Source of the DNA: Allodiplogaster sudhausi
Lineage: Eukaryota; Nematoda; Chromadorea; Rhabditida; Diplogasteridae
NCBI GenBank assembly: GCA_945643635.1
Contig: CALZFC010000252.1
Span: 3,811,001 to 3,875,000 of the forward strand
DNA: 64,000 bases
Direction of reading: 5' to 3'
The notes below the pieces were generated by a model. That model saw only the letters and a program-made list of their open reading frames with translations, did not search any database and was not told the DNA's origin. The position numbers and the translations under genes were made by a program. Positions 49,897 through 61,024 of the stretch are shown here, in pieces (position 1 is the first letter of the stretch; each line of letters starts with the position of its first letter).

Positions 49897-50708
49897 AATA
49901 TATTTGCTCTGGAAACCAAATTGACACGAGGGAAGGTGATTGCGAGTCAAATGTTGCAGCCCAACTAAGGAGGGAAACATGTCTCTCCCTTGACAGTCCT
50001 CCCTGTGGCATGCCAGCCACCGCGCGACTTTCACTACAATCAATATGCCTGTTCTTTGTACTCTAGCAGCATGACAAAATCTCCATTCTGTGCACACTAA
50101 AGGACAAGTGAATGCCCGTCAAAATAGAGATACGCGATCACGGGAGTGGGTTGTGCTGTGAACTTGAAGAGAAATCCCCTTTCATCTCATAAAAGGGGTG
50201 CAAGATAGAACGGACAGTATCCGTTGACTGCAGCGAATGCTTGGAGCATTGGGTGGATGGCGGATTCATCGAAGGTAGGAGCTGCCATCGTTTCTTGCTT
50301 CTGCACTCCGCGGCCATCCACTGCAATTTACAACAATTATTTTTTTAATGGAAACTTTTTTTCCGTGCTGTAAAAGAGCAGAAACATTACTGCCCTCTCA
50401 GAATGAACCAGAACTGAATTTAAACCATGCAGTATATGAGAATCAAACAAGTTACCCATGGGGTCGATGCCGTTGCTGAGAAAAGAGGAAGAGGAGAAAG
50501 GAAAAGAAGGGTCGCCAGAGGAATCGCCATTCCCTGCAGAGTTGGAAGAGAATGAACGAGCGGAACAGCAAGGCAGCCATTCTCACTCTTACTCTATCAC
50601 TTAGAGTCTTTACATTTAAAACTCTTACTCTATCACTTAGAGTCTTTACATTTAAATGAACACTTCCTGATGCTTATTGTATAAGATGTTAGAGAAGGAG
50701 AAGGCATG

Positions 50709-50742
<34 letters not shown>

Positions 50743-53700
50743 TTAAGAGAGGGACGAGGGTGGAAACTGAAAAGAGACGAAATTCAGGGGGGGGGGGGGA
50801 GAGGAAAGGCGAAAGAAGCATACGGAAATTGAGTGATGAATATAAATTACGATATTAATAAAGAAGGCTAATGTAAGAAAATTAAATCGACCAATGGAAG
50901 ATGCGCTAACCATAAAAGTATCCGGAGAGAAAGTTGTTATCCATTAAGAGGATACAAGAAAGTAAGAAGGAATAGCCAATTTAGAGTCGACCTCTCAAGA
51001 GGAAAGAGAAGCGATGGAATGGTGGTGATTTTGGTGACTTCACTTTCAACCGCGATCTGCGCGCGGGTGCCACGCGAAGAGTACAAGCGAGAGCGAGAGG
51101 CATATGCATAAGCAAAGTACGGACGAAGCGTCCCGAGAGGGGGGAGGGAAATCTGCATTGGATGAGAGCGAGAGAGAGCGCGCGCGCGCGCGAGACAGAC
51201 AGACACAGAGAGAGAGAGAGGGAGAGAGAGAGGCATTTATTAAGCAGAAACACATCAAAATTAAACAGTTAATTAACAATTTAGCCATATCTGCAGCAGA
51301 ATGAAACGAGATGAAAGTGTTCCGTGGCTCTCTCACCCTGCATAAGAAGGACATTCTTGAGAGCACTCTGAATGGGCGAATTGGCAAAGATCTCTTGCAG
51401 ACGAAGGAGCAGCTCTCCTCCGGTAGCTACTTCTTTTTTCAACGAACTGAAAAAAAAGGAAAATGGAGTAACAACTGGCAGTTGAAAATAAGTTCCCCCT
51501 CTCCACTCCTTCTACGCCATTGATTTCCAACTTTGTCTGAAACTTACAGTCAGTTTTGCCCATTTATCATTATTCCAATAGTCTTCATAACAGGACAAGA
51601 TATCCACGTAATATCAAAGTCATTGTGGGATATTTATGCATGTTAAAAGCAAATAACGCCGATAAGATAAAAATAAAAATGAAGTGTCGGATTTATGCCA
51701 CAGTACACAAAAATTTTCATTCTGTTCCCCGATATATGCTCAATGTGTTTACGATTTAAAACATATTAATTATTTGGTGCTATCCCTGTTGGGGGGGGCA
51801 TAATATAGTGCACTAGGCACGCGTGCACCAATGACACCGGAGCACCACTATTGCACCCAAAATACTTCTCTTGCTCATTTAACTCGTATTTTCCATTCTA
51901 TTTATTAATTTTACCTAATTATTTTTTAATTGATTTAATTCTCTTTTTAATCGAAAAATACACTTTTTTCATCAAAAGAGACATTACTCATCGAATTCTT
52001 CATCAGACTTGACTGCCTGCTGCGGCCATGCAGACACAAGGTTAAACTCTCTTAGGGAAAGTAAGTTTGCTTGCGCAGTCATCTCTGAATTGGAACACAA
52101 TTAGAATGGCATTGCTCATCTCTGAATTGGAGCAGAATTAGAATGGCATTTTGATCCTGGCTTACTGGAGTAATCGTGAAGATTTCTCGACCTTTCGCGT
52201 GTTGCACTTTTGTTGCACTATTGTTGCACTTGCTAGCTTTTCCCGCGCAAAATGTGTTTTTTCGTGAAAGTAGCCTCGTTACGCATATTTTTATTGAAGC
52301 AAGTCTGTCTCCGAGTCTGTCTCCGAGTCCGTCTCCGGGTCTGTCTCCGAGTCCGTCTCCGAGTCTGTCTGTGACCGTGTCTGCGTCTGTCTCTCTCACT
52401 CCCTCTCTCTATATCGTTATCATTATGTCCAGGGAGTGTGTAGTAACAAAGAAGAGGTAATTACAATTTTATTAGAAACTAATGACGGATTCGTGTTCCC
52501 CGTGCAAAATAACCCTAGAAAGTGGTCGCGTAATGTCTCTTTTGATGAAAAAAGTGTATTTTTCGATTAAAAAGAGAATTAAATCAATTAAAAAATAATT
52601 AGGTAAAATTAATAAATAGAATGGAAAATACGAGTTAAATGAGCAAAGAAGCAAGAGAAGTATTTTGGGTGCAATAGTGGTGCTCCTGTGTCATTGGTGC
52701 ACGCGTGCCTAGTGCACTATATTATGCCCCCCCCAACAGGGATAGCACCAATTATTTATGTTTCAGACAATCTTCACGGGGATTATAAATAGGGAAAAGT
52801 ACTCCTTGTAAAGAGAAGGCTTCCATGCGATTTGAGAGCAATTATGGAGTGAAGTGGCCACTCTCCTAACACTCATTTCAATGCCCTTCAACTATTTCGT
52901 CCTTAAATGTATTCCAAGCCTCCGCATTCTTTTCTTCACCATTCTCTTTTACAAAATGGGATTTCACCTTGATAGCGACTCGGTGATCACAAGAACCCGT
53001 AATTTATTACCACCAGTAATACAAAAGGATACAAATTTAAATCATAACTAATGAAAAGCACCAAGCAGTAGTAATGTTGATTAAAACAGAATGCAGCCTA
53101 ACCTCGTACTCCTGCCATTCTTCCTGGCGCTACTTGCAGGAGGAGTTGTCATCCCGAGAGCAGGGTCGGCAGCGTGGACGACGAGAGAAGTGGAAGAGTC
53201 AGCGAGTGGAGAGGGAGAGTGGTAGGGAGGGGAGGGCGAAGTGGAAACGGAAGGTGCAGCAGCAACCGAGGCACTGCAAGGCGAGGGCGGCGCAAACGAA
53301 CTCGAGCCCTGAAACAACAAACAACAACTATACTTATTTAACCTGTTCAAGTTTCATATACAGTGGAAAAAAATAAGCGCATCAATAATGCGAATTTAAA
53401 TTTGAAATTTCCCGCACTGAACAAACACCTAATTTCCGGCCAAAAAAGAGGATCCCACACCGAAAATAACTCCAAATTAAAATTAGCTTTTTTGTGCAAA
53501 AAACAAGTGCATACAATTTCTGGTCCATTTACAATTCTCTCTATCCAAGTTTTCTTCATGCAATTCCACTTAAGAGAGCCTGTCAGTATCGTTCGATCAA
53601 GGCCTGCCCTAGGAATTTTTTTTCGAATTTCTTCACCAAAACTGATTACAGTATACAACTCGACGTGGTGAATAAAATAGGCTATATTTCAAAGTTGAAA

Positions 53701-56700
53701 AAAATTTTCCGCGCGAGACCCAGTACAGTAATCTTCTAAATTACATTGGTCATAAGTCGCTTCAAACTTATTATTAGACAACCATCGAGGTACCATTCGA
53801 TAGCTGATTGAACGGGCTTTAATTGTGATCTTGGAAGATATTTTCGTAAAATTTGAATTTGGCCCTAAAACACGGCCCTAAAGATTTTCAAAGGTGGTTT
53901 TTACGGAAATTAAGTATTTTATGTTCATTCCGCGACAACCGCTCCTGGATAGCTTTAAAGTACGTGAAATTTGCTACAACATATATCTCTTTCAAAAGAA
54001 TTAAAGGTCTCGCTCCTAGGTTCCCAAACGCTTGAACATGATCCAGTCCTTAGTACGTGAAATTACATTGGTCATAAGTCGCTTCAAACTTATTATTAGA
54101 CAACCATCGAGGTACCATTGGAAAGCTGATTGAACGGGCTTTAATTTTGGTCGTGGAAGATATTTTCGTAAAATTTGATTTTGGCCCTAAAATACGGCCC
54201 TAAACATTTTCGACGGCGGTTTTTACCGAAATTGAGTATTTTATGTTCATTTCGCTACAACCGCTCCTGGATAGGCTTAAAGTACGTAAAATTTGCTACA
54301 ACATATATCTCTTTCAAAAGAATTCAAGGTCTCGCTCCTAGGTTCCCAAACGCTTGAACATGATCCAGTGTAAACTAAAGGCCCCAGTGAATCCTCCAAA
54401 TTATTAGTTTTTAGGTTCAAATTTTTTTAAACTTCTTTTTGTAATATTGAATCGCATTTTTATAATGGTTTATCGTGCAACATCATTCGAACTCAGGAAT
54501 AAAATCGTGTCTAGAATCATCCTGAATGTGAGCTGTAGACTTTATGCTTATCTTTGTATCTCTTTGGTTCTACATTCTCGAAAGGAATCTCGATATCGTC
54601 TTCAACTGCACTCCTAAGTTCGTCCTGATCATTTCCGAATATGGGCTCAGAGTAAATGTCCATTTCAGCATCGTCTTCCAAATTTAGCTGATCTGTCTCG
54701 CTCGCGTCGTCTTTAACACTGGGATCCGTTGTCGTCGTGCTGGCTTGAGTGGTAGTCGGCACGTCCGCATTCCTTCTTTTTGAGGCAAGACTGGCGAAAA
54801 TATTCCCAATTTGTTGATAGTTCAACAGTTCACTCGGAGAAAACAGTAGTTTTCCATCTTGATCAGTTTCCTCGCGCATTCTTTTCTGTAACTGCCGAGG
54901 GTCAAGCTTCTTCTTCGTGTTTACTCCCTCGTTAAAAGCTGCAATGACGTATTCCTTCGAACTTGGCGGAAGACGTGCTGATTTCTTACGCTCGCGCAAT
55001 GCCCATCCTTTCTTCTGGCGAATCCCTAATTCGTTCACTTCCACCAATGATCCCTCGTTCAATTGTTCCGGTATAAACGGACACGCCTTCCAGTGGTTTT
55101 CCTGTTGTAATACCTTTCAATGCTTCTTCCGGGTTCGTTATATCATGTCCACTGTCGGTATAATCTCGCATCTTTCTCTTCGCCACTGCAGACATTCTGT
55201 CGCAAGGTCCCTTCCCAGACTGGGCTTCGGAGTAGAAATAAGCAACGACGTTCACTCCTGCGTGCCGTGCAATTTCTCTAATTGATCCGATAGTGGCTGC
55301 ACTCTTATAGCAACCTGAACAAAAATGAAAAATTTAAATTACGCCATTGATCATAAAAAAGAAAATTATAACATACTCCAAACATTACAATGCAGTTGTG
55401 AAGATATATTACGTCAGTGTTTCAAAAATGACTGTCAAAATTATTCAACATGCCTGCACAGTCGCTACGCAAAGTTACTGCCGTGATGCCGCTTCGGGAA
55501 AGGACTTGCAGCGTGTGGTTGAGGATGGCAGTGACCGCAGTCGTGTCCTGTTAATTTACTAATTTATATACATTATTTGGTTCGAGCATTATAGTAACCT
55601 GCGTTTCGCTATTGAGGATGTGGATCATGGTGTGCTGATTGTAGTCTCCATCCCTTTTTGCCAAGATGTGGCTGATATGCCAAGAGAATCCTCTCTTTCC
55701 AAAGAAATCCGTTGTTTTTTCTCTGGCATACATTGGCAGCAGTTTCATGCCCCAATCAAGGGTAATCAGGGCATGGTTCTCTTTGAGTTCTCGCACAATT
55801 CGGGAGCGATCGTATTCGCTCGCTGTTGTTCGAACTTGGTGCTGCTTCAGATCCTCAATCTTTCCGACTATTCTATAGACGTCGCTAAGATATCGGTCCA
55901 TCTTCTGTAGCTTCGCTTCTCTGGCTTCAACGATTCAACAACTTCTCTGGCTTCAACCTTCAACAACTTCTCTGGCTTCAACTGGAAAAAAATTCAACGA
56001 TCGCAGCCGAAAATAGTTGCATGACAAGTGAAGAACGAGAGAAATTAAATCCGCGTGAATGTTGCTTGCCAGCATACAGATATGAACAGTGCATATAGAA
56101 AACAATAACGATTCTGTGACAAATATACAAAGCAACGAGCGTTACAGCATGAGGTGACAGTTTGCACTTGAAAGGACCTAAAGACGACCACATATTGGTA
56201 TCAAATCTGCAACGTACGTTGAGCACACCAAAATCAAGTCAAAACTCCGAATAAAGACCTCTTCGCCGTTCAATGCCAAAGCCAATTGGCGGTCACTAGT
56301 TCATGTTCAGGCGTCTGGGAACATATGTGAGAGACCTGTCATACCTTTTGAAAGAAACATATGTTGTAGCAAATTTCAAGTGCTTTCAGAATATGCAAAA
56401 GTTGATTTTAGGGCTGAAATGGAATTTTTTGAAAATGGTATTCCGGATGAAAATTAATCCTCATTCGATTAGGAGTCAACTGAAATGCTTCTTCTCTGAA
56501 GCCGTCAAAAATTTGAACCTAAAAACTAATAATTTGGAGGATTCACTGGGGCCTTTAGTTTACACTGGATCATGTTCAAGCGTTTGGGAACCTAGGAGCG
56601 AGACCTTGAATTCTTTTGAAAGAGATATATGTTGTAGCAAATTTTACGTACTTTAAGCCTATCCAGGAGCGGTTGTAGCGAAATGAACATAAAATACTCA

Positions 56701-58018
56701 ATTTCGGCAAAAACCGCAGTCGAAAATGTTTAGGGCCGTATTTTAGGGCCAAAATCAAATTTTACGAAAATATCTTCCGAGATCAAGATTAAAGCCCGTT
56801 CAATCAGCTTTCCAATGGTACTTTGATGGTTGTCTAATAATAAGTTTGAAGCGACTTATGACCAATGTAATTTCACGTACTATAAGGACTGGATCATGTT
56901 CAAGCGTTTGGGAACCTAGGAGCGAGACCTTTAATTCTTTTGAAAGAGATATATGTTGTAGCAAATTTCACGTACTTTAAAGCTATCCAGAAGCGGTTGT
57001 CGCGGAATGAACATAAAATACTTAATTTCGGTAAAAACCACCTTTGAAAATGTTTAGGGCCGTGTTTTAGGGCCAAAATCAAATTTTACGAAAATATCTT
57101 CCAAGATCAAGATTAAAGCCCGTTCAATCAGCTTTCCAATGGTACTTTGATGGTTGTCTAATAATAAGTTTGAAGCGACTTATGACCAATGTAATTTCAC
57201 GTACTTTAAGGACTGGATCATGTTCAAGCGTTTGGGAACCTAGGAGCGAGACCTTTAATTCTTTTGAAAGAGATATATGTTGTAGCAAATTTCACGTACT
57301 TTAAAGCTATCCAGAAGCGGTTGTCGCGGAATGAACATAAAATACTTAATTTCGGTAAAAACCACCTTTGAAAATGTTTAGGGCCGTGTTTTAGGGCTAA
57401 ATTCAAATTTTACGAAAATATCTTTCAAGATCAAAATTAAAGCCCGTTCAATCAGCTATCGAATGGTACCTCGATGGTTGTCTAATAATAAGTTTGAAGC
57501 GACTTATGACCAATGTAATTTATAAGATTACTGTACTGGGTCTCGCGCGGAAAATTTTTTTCAACTTTGAAATATAGCCTATTTTGTTCACCACGTCGAG
57601 TTGTATACTGTAATCAGTTTTTGTGAAGAAATTCGAAAAAAAAATTCCTAGGGCAGGTCATAATAGAGCTCTGCTCGAGTCTTACTGACATCCTCTCTTA
57701 AAATGCTACGCTGCTTACCATTAGAGGGTATATTTATGGAAATTTTCTGGAATGCGAAAGGAATTACGAAGAGAGAGCAGCCGAAGAGATAATCACGATA
57801 GCGAGGATTAACCAGAAGTCACATAATACCTAACTAACATCGTCTTAAATGAGCAGCCCACCAAATACTCCTCTCTCTAGCTCTCTCTGTGTGTCTCTCT
57901 CTCTCTAACTCTCGCTTTCTATGTCGGTCTCTTCATCACTCTCTTACTGCAAACCCTTTCTGTCCCTCTCAACTTTCTGTTTCAGTTCCTCTCTCCATCC
58001 CTGCGTCACTCTCCTTCT

Positions 58019-58078
<60 letters not shown>

Positions 58079-58243
58079 TTCTCTCTCTTCCACTCTATCT
58101 CTCTCTCTCTTTATCTCACGCCCTCTCGCTCTTTCTCCAGCTGATATATCGAAAAGGCAAAGCTTGAAATAGTGATGTGCTCGGAGGCATTAGTGTGGCA
58201 CCCGGCTAACGACACTACTACTGCTTAGTAGTCCACTGAGCTC

Positions 58244-58293
<50 letters not shown>

Positions 58294-58509
58294 CTCTTTC
58301 TCTCTCTCTCTTCTTGACAGCCACATTATGCAGGGAAGCATATCGATTCCAAAGAGAGTAATAGAAAAGGGAGAGTGGTAAGAGAAAGAGGGAGAGAGTG
58401 GTCGAAAATAGCACCAAGGCATGCAAAAAAAAAAAAAGTTGAGTGGAAAGGGTGCTCCGGAAGCTAATGAAGCGACGCAGCAGAGGCCAGCCGAGTGGGC
58501 GATTCCTTG

Positions 58510-58559
<50 letters not shown>

Positions 58560-58780
58560 GTCTCTCTCTCTCTATTTCTCTGTCTCTGTCTATGTCTCTC
58601 TCTCTGCCTCTCGCTCTTTCGCTCGGTCTCGCCCTCTCGTTTACTCTCGCTCTCACCCTCTCTCTCTCGCTCTCTTGCCCACCCACATCTCTCTCTTTGT
58701 CTCTCTCGCTCTCTCTCCCACCTATCTTTATCTCTTCATTTCAATCTCTCTCGGTCTCATTCCTCTCTCTTTCGGTCTCA

Positions 58781-58817
<37 letters not shown>

Positions 58818-59581
58818 GTGCTGCTAATATATTCATAACTTTTATACATATTTGGACGTTCTAATTTGTGCTCTGATGATAATTTGCAGGACAGGTTATA
58901 ACTATATTTTTAATTTCAAGCAAATCAAATGATCAAAACGCGATTATAAGGGTTCGTTTATATGCTCCGAATATGATGTCTCTATCAGCCTCATATTATC
59001 TCTCCCAATCTCTCTCTCCCTCCCGCATTTCCCTCTTCCCTCTCTAATTGCTCTCTCTCTCTCTCTCTCTCTTTCTCTCACTCTCTCTCTCTCTGACCGG
59101 CTCGTCGTCGAGTATGATTCGTTTGCGTGGTTGTCTCTTCCTCTTGTTGGCTCCACTTGGTGGTGGAGGGAATGCGCATCCATTGGGAGGAGAGAAGGAG
59201 GAGGGAGCGGCGTGAGATGTTGACTCTTCTCCCATCTGCAGCATTTTTGCATTCTTATAACGACTGTCATGCATAATATATTTGTTTGTACTTCTCAATA
59301 TGAACCTTTTGAAAAATTCTTACAAAAAAAATTAAATGTATAAAATATTTCTACACTATTTCTCGTTCTCAGTCTGTCTCTATCTTTCTCTCTCGCTCTC
59401 TCAGTTCCTCTTTTTCTCTCTCGCTCTCTCAGTTCCTCTTTTTCTCTCTCGCTCTCTCAGTTCCTCTTTTTCTCTCTCGCTCTCTCAGTTCCTCAACGAC
59501 CTCTTCAGCCTCTTGCTGCTGCTGGGCAGCCGCGGCGACGGCAGCAAGTGCAAGGACTGCATCGAGGGAAGAGGAGTCCAT
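45539..59581 (-). CDS. POU class-2 (Oct-type) homeodomain transcription factor
   Basis: The POU-specific domain spans exons around 48683-48758 ([19 protein letters not shown]), 48415-48548 ([15 protein letters not shown], then [18 protein letters not shown]) and 48193-48273 ([16 protein letters not shown]). A donor CAG|GTAGAA joins in phase 0 to the homeodomain, split over 46558-46641 ([14 protein letters not shown]), 46230-46319 ([17 protein letters not shown]) and 46039-46131 ([12 protein letters not shown], with the POU-type Cys at position 50). The wording of the POU-specific part is class 2. The C-terminal tail ends at 45539. N-terminal exons with compatible phases are 51337-51446, 53103-53308 (Pro/Ser/Ala-rich) and about 59094-59235 (NLS-like KRKRQPRKR). 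A likely first exon near 59528-59581 reads [20 protein letters not shown]. The factor should bind ATGCAAAT octamers. Introns hold two transposons. First-exon choice and exons between 49 and 50.6 kb are less certain. Confidence 0.88.
47347..48273 (-). other. Long in-frame read-through of the POU gene past the POU-specific domain
   Basis: From the exon 48193-48273 the frame stays open past the canonical CAG|GTAGAA donor for about 280 further codons to a TAG at 47347-47349. The extra sequence looks protein-like ([52 protein letters not shown]) and becomes strongly acidic ([19 protein letters not shown]). If the intron is retained or the transcript ends here, the product has the POU-specific domain but no homeodomain. 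Alternatively it is a separate coding unit nested in the intron. I recognise no family. Confidence 0.55.
49824..49892 (-). repeat. (GA)n tract in a POU intron
   Basis: GA repeat interrupted twice by AGG, CT on the coding strand. Shorter tracts lie at about 50712-50740 and 51170-51230, the latter with a (CG)n run at 51180-51192. Confidence 0.9.
51776..52749. mobile_element. 974-bp non-autonomous inverted-repeat transposon with 8-bp target duplication, in a POU intron
   Basis: The left end GGTGCTATCCCTGTTGGGGG and the right end are inverted copies for about 215 bases. The copies are flanked by AATTATTT on both sides (51768-51775 and 52750-52757). The interior has a duplicated segment of about 38 bases (ATCTCTGAATTGGA...) at about 52081-52155, three TTGTTGCACT-like words, and the 12-base tandem repeat at 52306-52385. 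No transposase frame. The size, 8-bp duplication and GGT start resemble the element at 21072-22016, but the termini differ in sequence. Confidence 0.93.
52306..52385. repeat. 12-base tandem repeat (GTCTGTCTCCGA) inside the 974-bp element
   Basis: About six units of GTCTGTCTCCGA / GTCCGTCTCCGA with single-base changes between units. Confidence 0.9.
54517..55901 (-). pseudogene. Transposase-like gene of the 4-kb element, frameshifted
   Basis: Three conserved blocks in order. First, 55560-55901: [15 protein letters not shown], then [11 protein letters not shown] phase-0 intron follows to [15 protein letters not shown] and LRSDCAG near 55450-55557. A GC-AG intron joins in phase to [10 protein letters not shown] (about 55285-55315), then [13 protein letters not shown] and [11 protein letters not shown]. 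The frame breaks near 55060, and a second frame continues with [20 protein letters not shown] and [17 protein letters not shown], then an acidic Thr-rich tail to 54517. The Asp residues in LDWGM and SDCAGCY are candidates for a DDE-type catalytic site. I recall similar KRG-SWH / SDNAGCY proteins in repetitive DNA of aquatic invertebrates but cannot assign a superfamily. The break suggests this copy is dead. Confidence 0.7.
55915..55985. repeat. Three short tandem repeats upstream of the transposase-like frame
   Basis: CTTCTCTGGCTTCAAC is repeated three times with spacers of about 10 bases. Confidence 0.85.
57657..59093. repeat. CT-satellite block in the large POU intron
   Basis: CT tracts at about 57870-57905, 58024-58085, 58250-58310, 58511-58555 and 58783-58813, with variants (CTCTCG, GTCTCT) between. 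No exon recognised. Because CT lies on the plus strand, the host coding strand reads GA here. Confidence 0.8.
59402..59495. repeat. 28-base tandem repeat beside POU exon 1
   Basis: Four copies of CAGTTCCTC at exact 28-base spacing (59402, 59430, 59458, 59486), with CT-rich spacers. It directly follows the proposed first coding exon on the minus strand. Confidence 0.9.
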
Positions 59582-59639
59582 GAGGAAGGGAGAGGAGAAG
59601 GCAGCTCGCCTGCGAGATCACCGCGCAGCCATTCTACAG

Positions 59640-59785
59640 AGAGAGGATAGAGAGCGAGAGAAAGAGAGAGAGAGAGAGGGAGAGAGAAGGGGAGAGAGAG
59701 GGGGGAGGGGGGGGGGGGGGAGAGAGGGGAAGGGAGAGAGGGGGGGGGGAAGTGAGAGAAGCGGAGAGAGAGAGCGAGAGAAGGG

Positions 59786-59816
<31 letters not shown>

Positions 59817-59850
59817 GTAGAGAGAGAAGAGGAGAGACAGAGAGAAAAAA
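59640..59850. repeat. (GA)n/(G)n satellite upstream of POU exon 1
   Basis: GA repeat with runs of up to about ten G, just 5' of the proposed POU start codon (59579-59581 on the minus strand). Confidence 0.9.
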
Positions 59851-59989
59851 TGATATTCGAGAGGCGCTAGATAGGTGATCGAAAAGTATGGAAGTCACGA
59901 ATATCTTACTTACGCATATTGTCTATGAAAACAGAGAGCGCAAATCAATGAAAATGAGTGAATGTAAGTTGAATTTTAAAACATACCCC

Positions 59990-60150
59990 AAATATGCAAA
60001 TTTATGCAAATAAGGTTGAAAAATTTCTTCCAGACTTTCCTGTATAAGTCGCCCAAATATGCAAATTTATGCAAATTAGGTTGAAAAATTTCTTCCCCAG
60101 ACTCTCCTCTAGATGTCCCCTAAATATGCAAATTTATGCAAATTAGGTTT
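59990..60150 (-). promoter_or_regulatory. Tandem array of six octamer (ATGCAAAT) sites upstream of the POU gene
   Basis: Three copies of a 65-67 bp repeat share AAATATGCAAATTTATGCAA, then TTAGGTTGAAAAATTTCTTC (the third copy is cut short). Each has two perfect octamers whose starts are 10 bases apart: 59994, 60004; 60059, 60069; 60126, 60136. All lie on the plus strand. ATGCAAAT is the consensus for Oct/POU class-2 proteins. The array is about 410-560 bases upstream of the proposed POU class-2 start. The regulatory role is inference. Confidence 0.6.
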
Positions 60151-60980
60151 TAGGTAAACGAGTAAAATTCAATACTAAGTGCCCAACCCGAAATCCAAAT
60201 AGCGTCAGCGCGCTGCCACCAATTTTCAAAGAACAAAAACCACTGCAAGATAATTAAGTAAACTTCAATTGTTCATTGCAGAAGGAAGAAGAAGAAACAG
60301 CTTAAGCAAAAGAGTATTGACAATCAAAGTCAGAGATATGTAATGAGAAGAAGAAGTTGAAGATGCACAAAAAACACAATCAATGATGTACTTCCAATTA
60401 GGCTGAAATAGATGTTTGAGAAAAAGAAGTCTGTCACGAATTGGTTCCATCTCGCAATTGTGAAACCCTTTCCGAATCTGACGCTCTTCACTTTTTCCGC
60501 TTCTCTGTGCGATCTCTCTCTCGTTCTCTCTCTCTTTCTCTTTCTCTTTCTCGTTCTCTCTCTCTCTCTCTCTCTCTCTGGCTCTCTTCATTCTCAACAT
60601 ATTCCTTTCGTTTCGATCCCGAAATCTTGACTTTGCTCACTTTCTTCAATTTGCCTGCTTCTTCCCATTCAATTTTCTCTCTTTCTCTCCGTCTCTCTCT
60701 TTAATCTCTTTCCAATTTCCCATTCTCTCCCTATTCTCACCTTCTCGATTTTTTCTATGCAAACTATTTGTTGATTTTAAGCGGATTATGCAGTGGTCAA
60801 AGCAGCTTTGCAGAGAATGAGAGCGCAAAACGATTGGATAAAGTGATGGAATAAAAGCTTATAGTGAGATAGAGTGATTTCCCATTTCATTATGAAATAG
60901 TTTTTTATGCCTTAAAATAGGCAAGAATAATTTCAACCTGTTGGCATTCCTATGAAAAGTTTAATCGAATTCTCACAAGT

Positions 60981-61024
<44 letters not shown>

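Larger units (their letters stand above)
53604..57656 (-). mobile_element. About 4-kb DNA transposon with long terminal inverted repeats made of tandem ~323-bp units
   Basis: The ends are inverted copies starting CCTGCCCTAGGAATTTTTTT. Each arm contains tandem units of 322-324 bases carrying TAAGTCGCTTCAAACTTATT and GGTTCCCAAACGCTTGAACA: two units in the left arm (about 53740-54380), three full units plus a decayed fourth in the right arm (about 56280-57510). Between them a minus-strand transposase-like gene (54517-55901) is present. The element lies in the large POU intron between exons 53103-53308 and about 59094, in host orientation. I found no target duplication at the ends, so the borders may be eroded or misplaced. 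Confidence 0.85.

Noticed and set aside
53347..53671. Possible second transposase frame left of the 4-kb element
   Set aside because: No transposase motif found. Sequence starting ACAGTGGAAAAAAATAAG recalls a Tc1-like end, but no matching inverted copy is in the window.
53853..57406. Five repeated 60-codon frames (starting [12 protein letters not shown] or [12 protein letters not shown])
   Set aside because: They are the same stretch of the ~323-bp terminal units read five times, in opposite orientation in the two arms. No sign of coding constraint.
58225..58864. Overlapping frames of 110-150 codons on both strands
   Set aside because: Pure CT/GA satellite reading in both orientations.
59944..60160. 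Octamer array as a CRISPR-like or centromeric satellite
   Set aside because: Only three units, no spacer diversity, and a single locus in the window. Regulatory sites or a small tandem duplication fit better.
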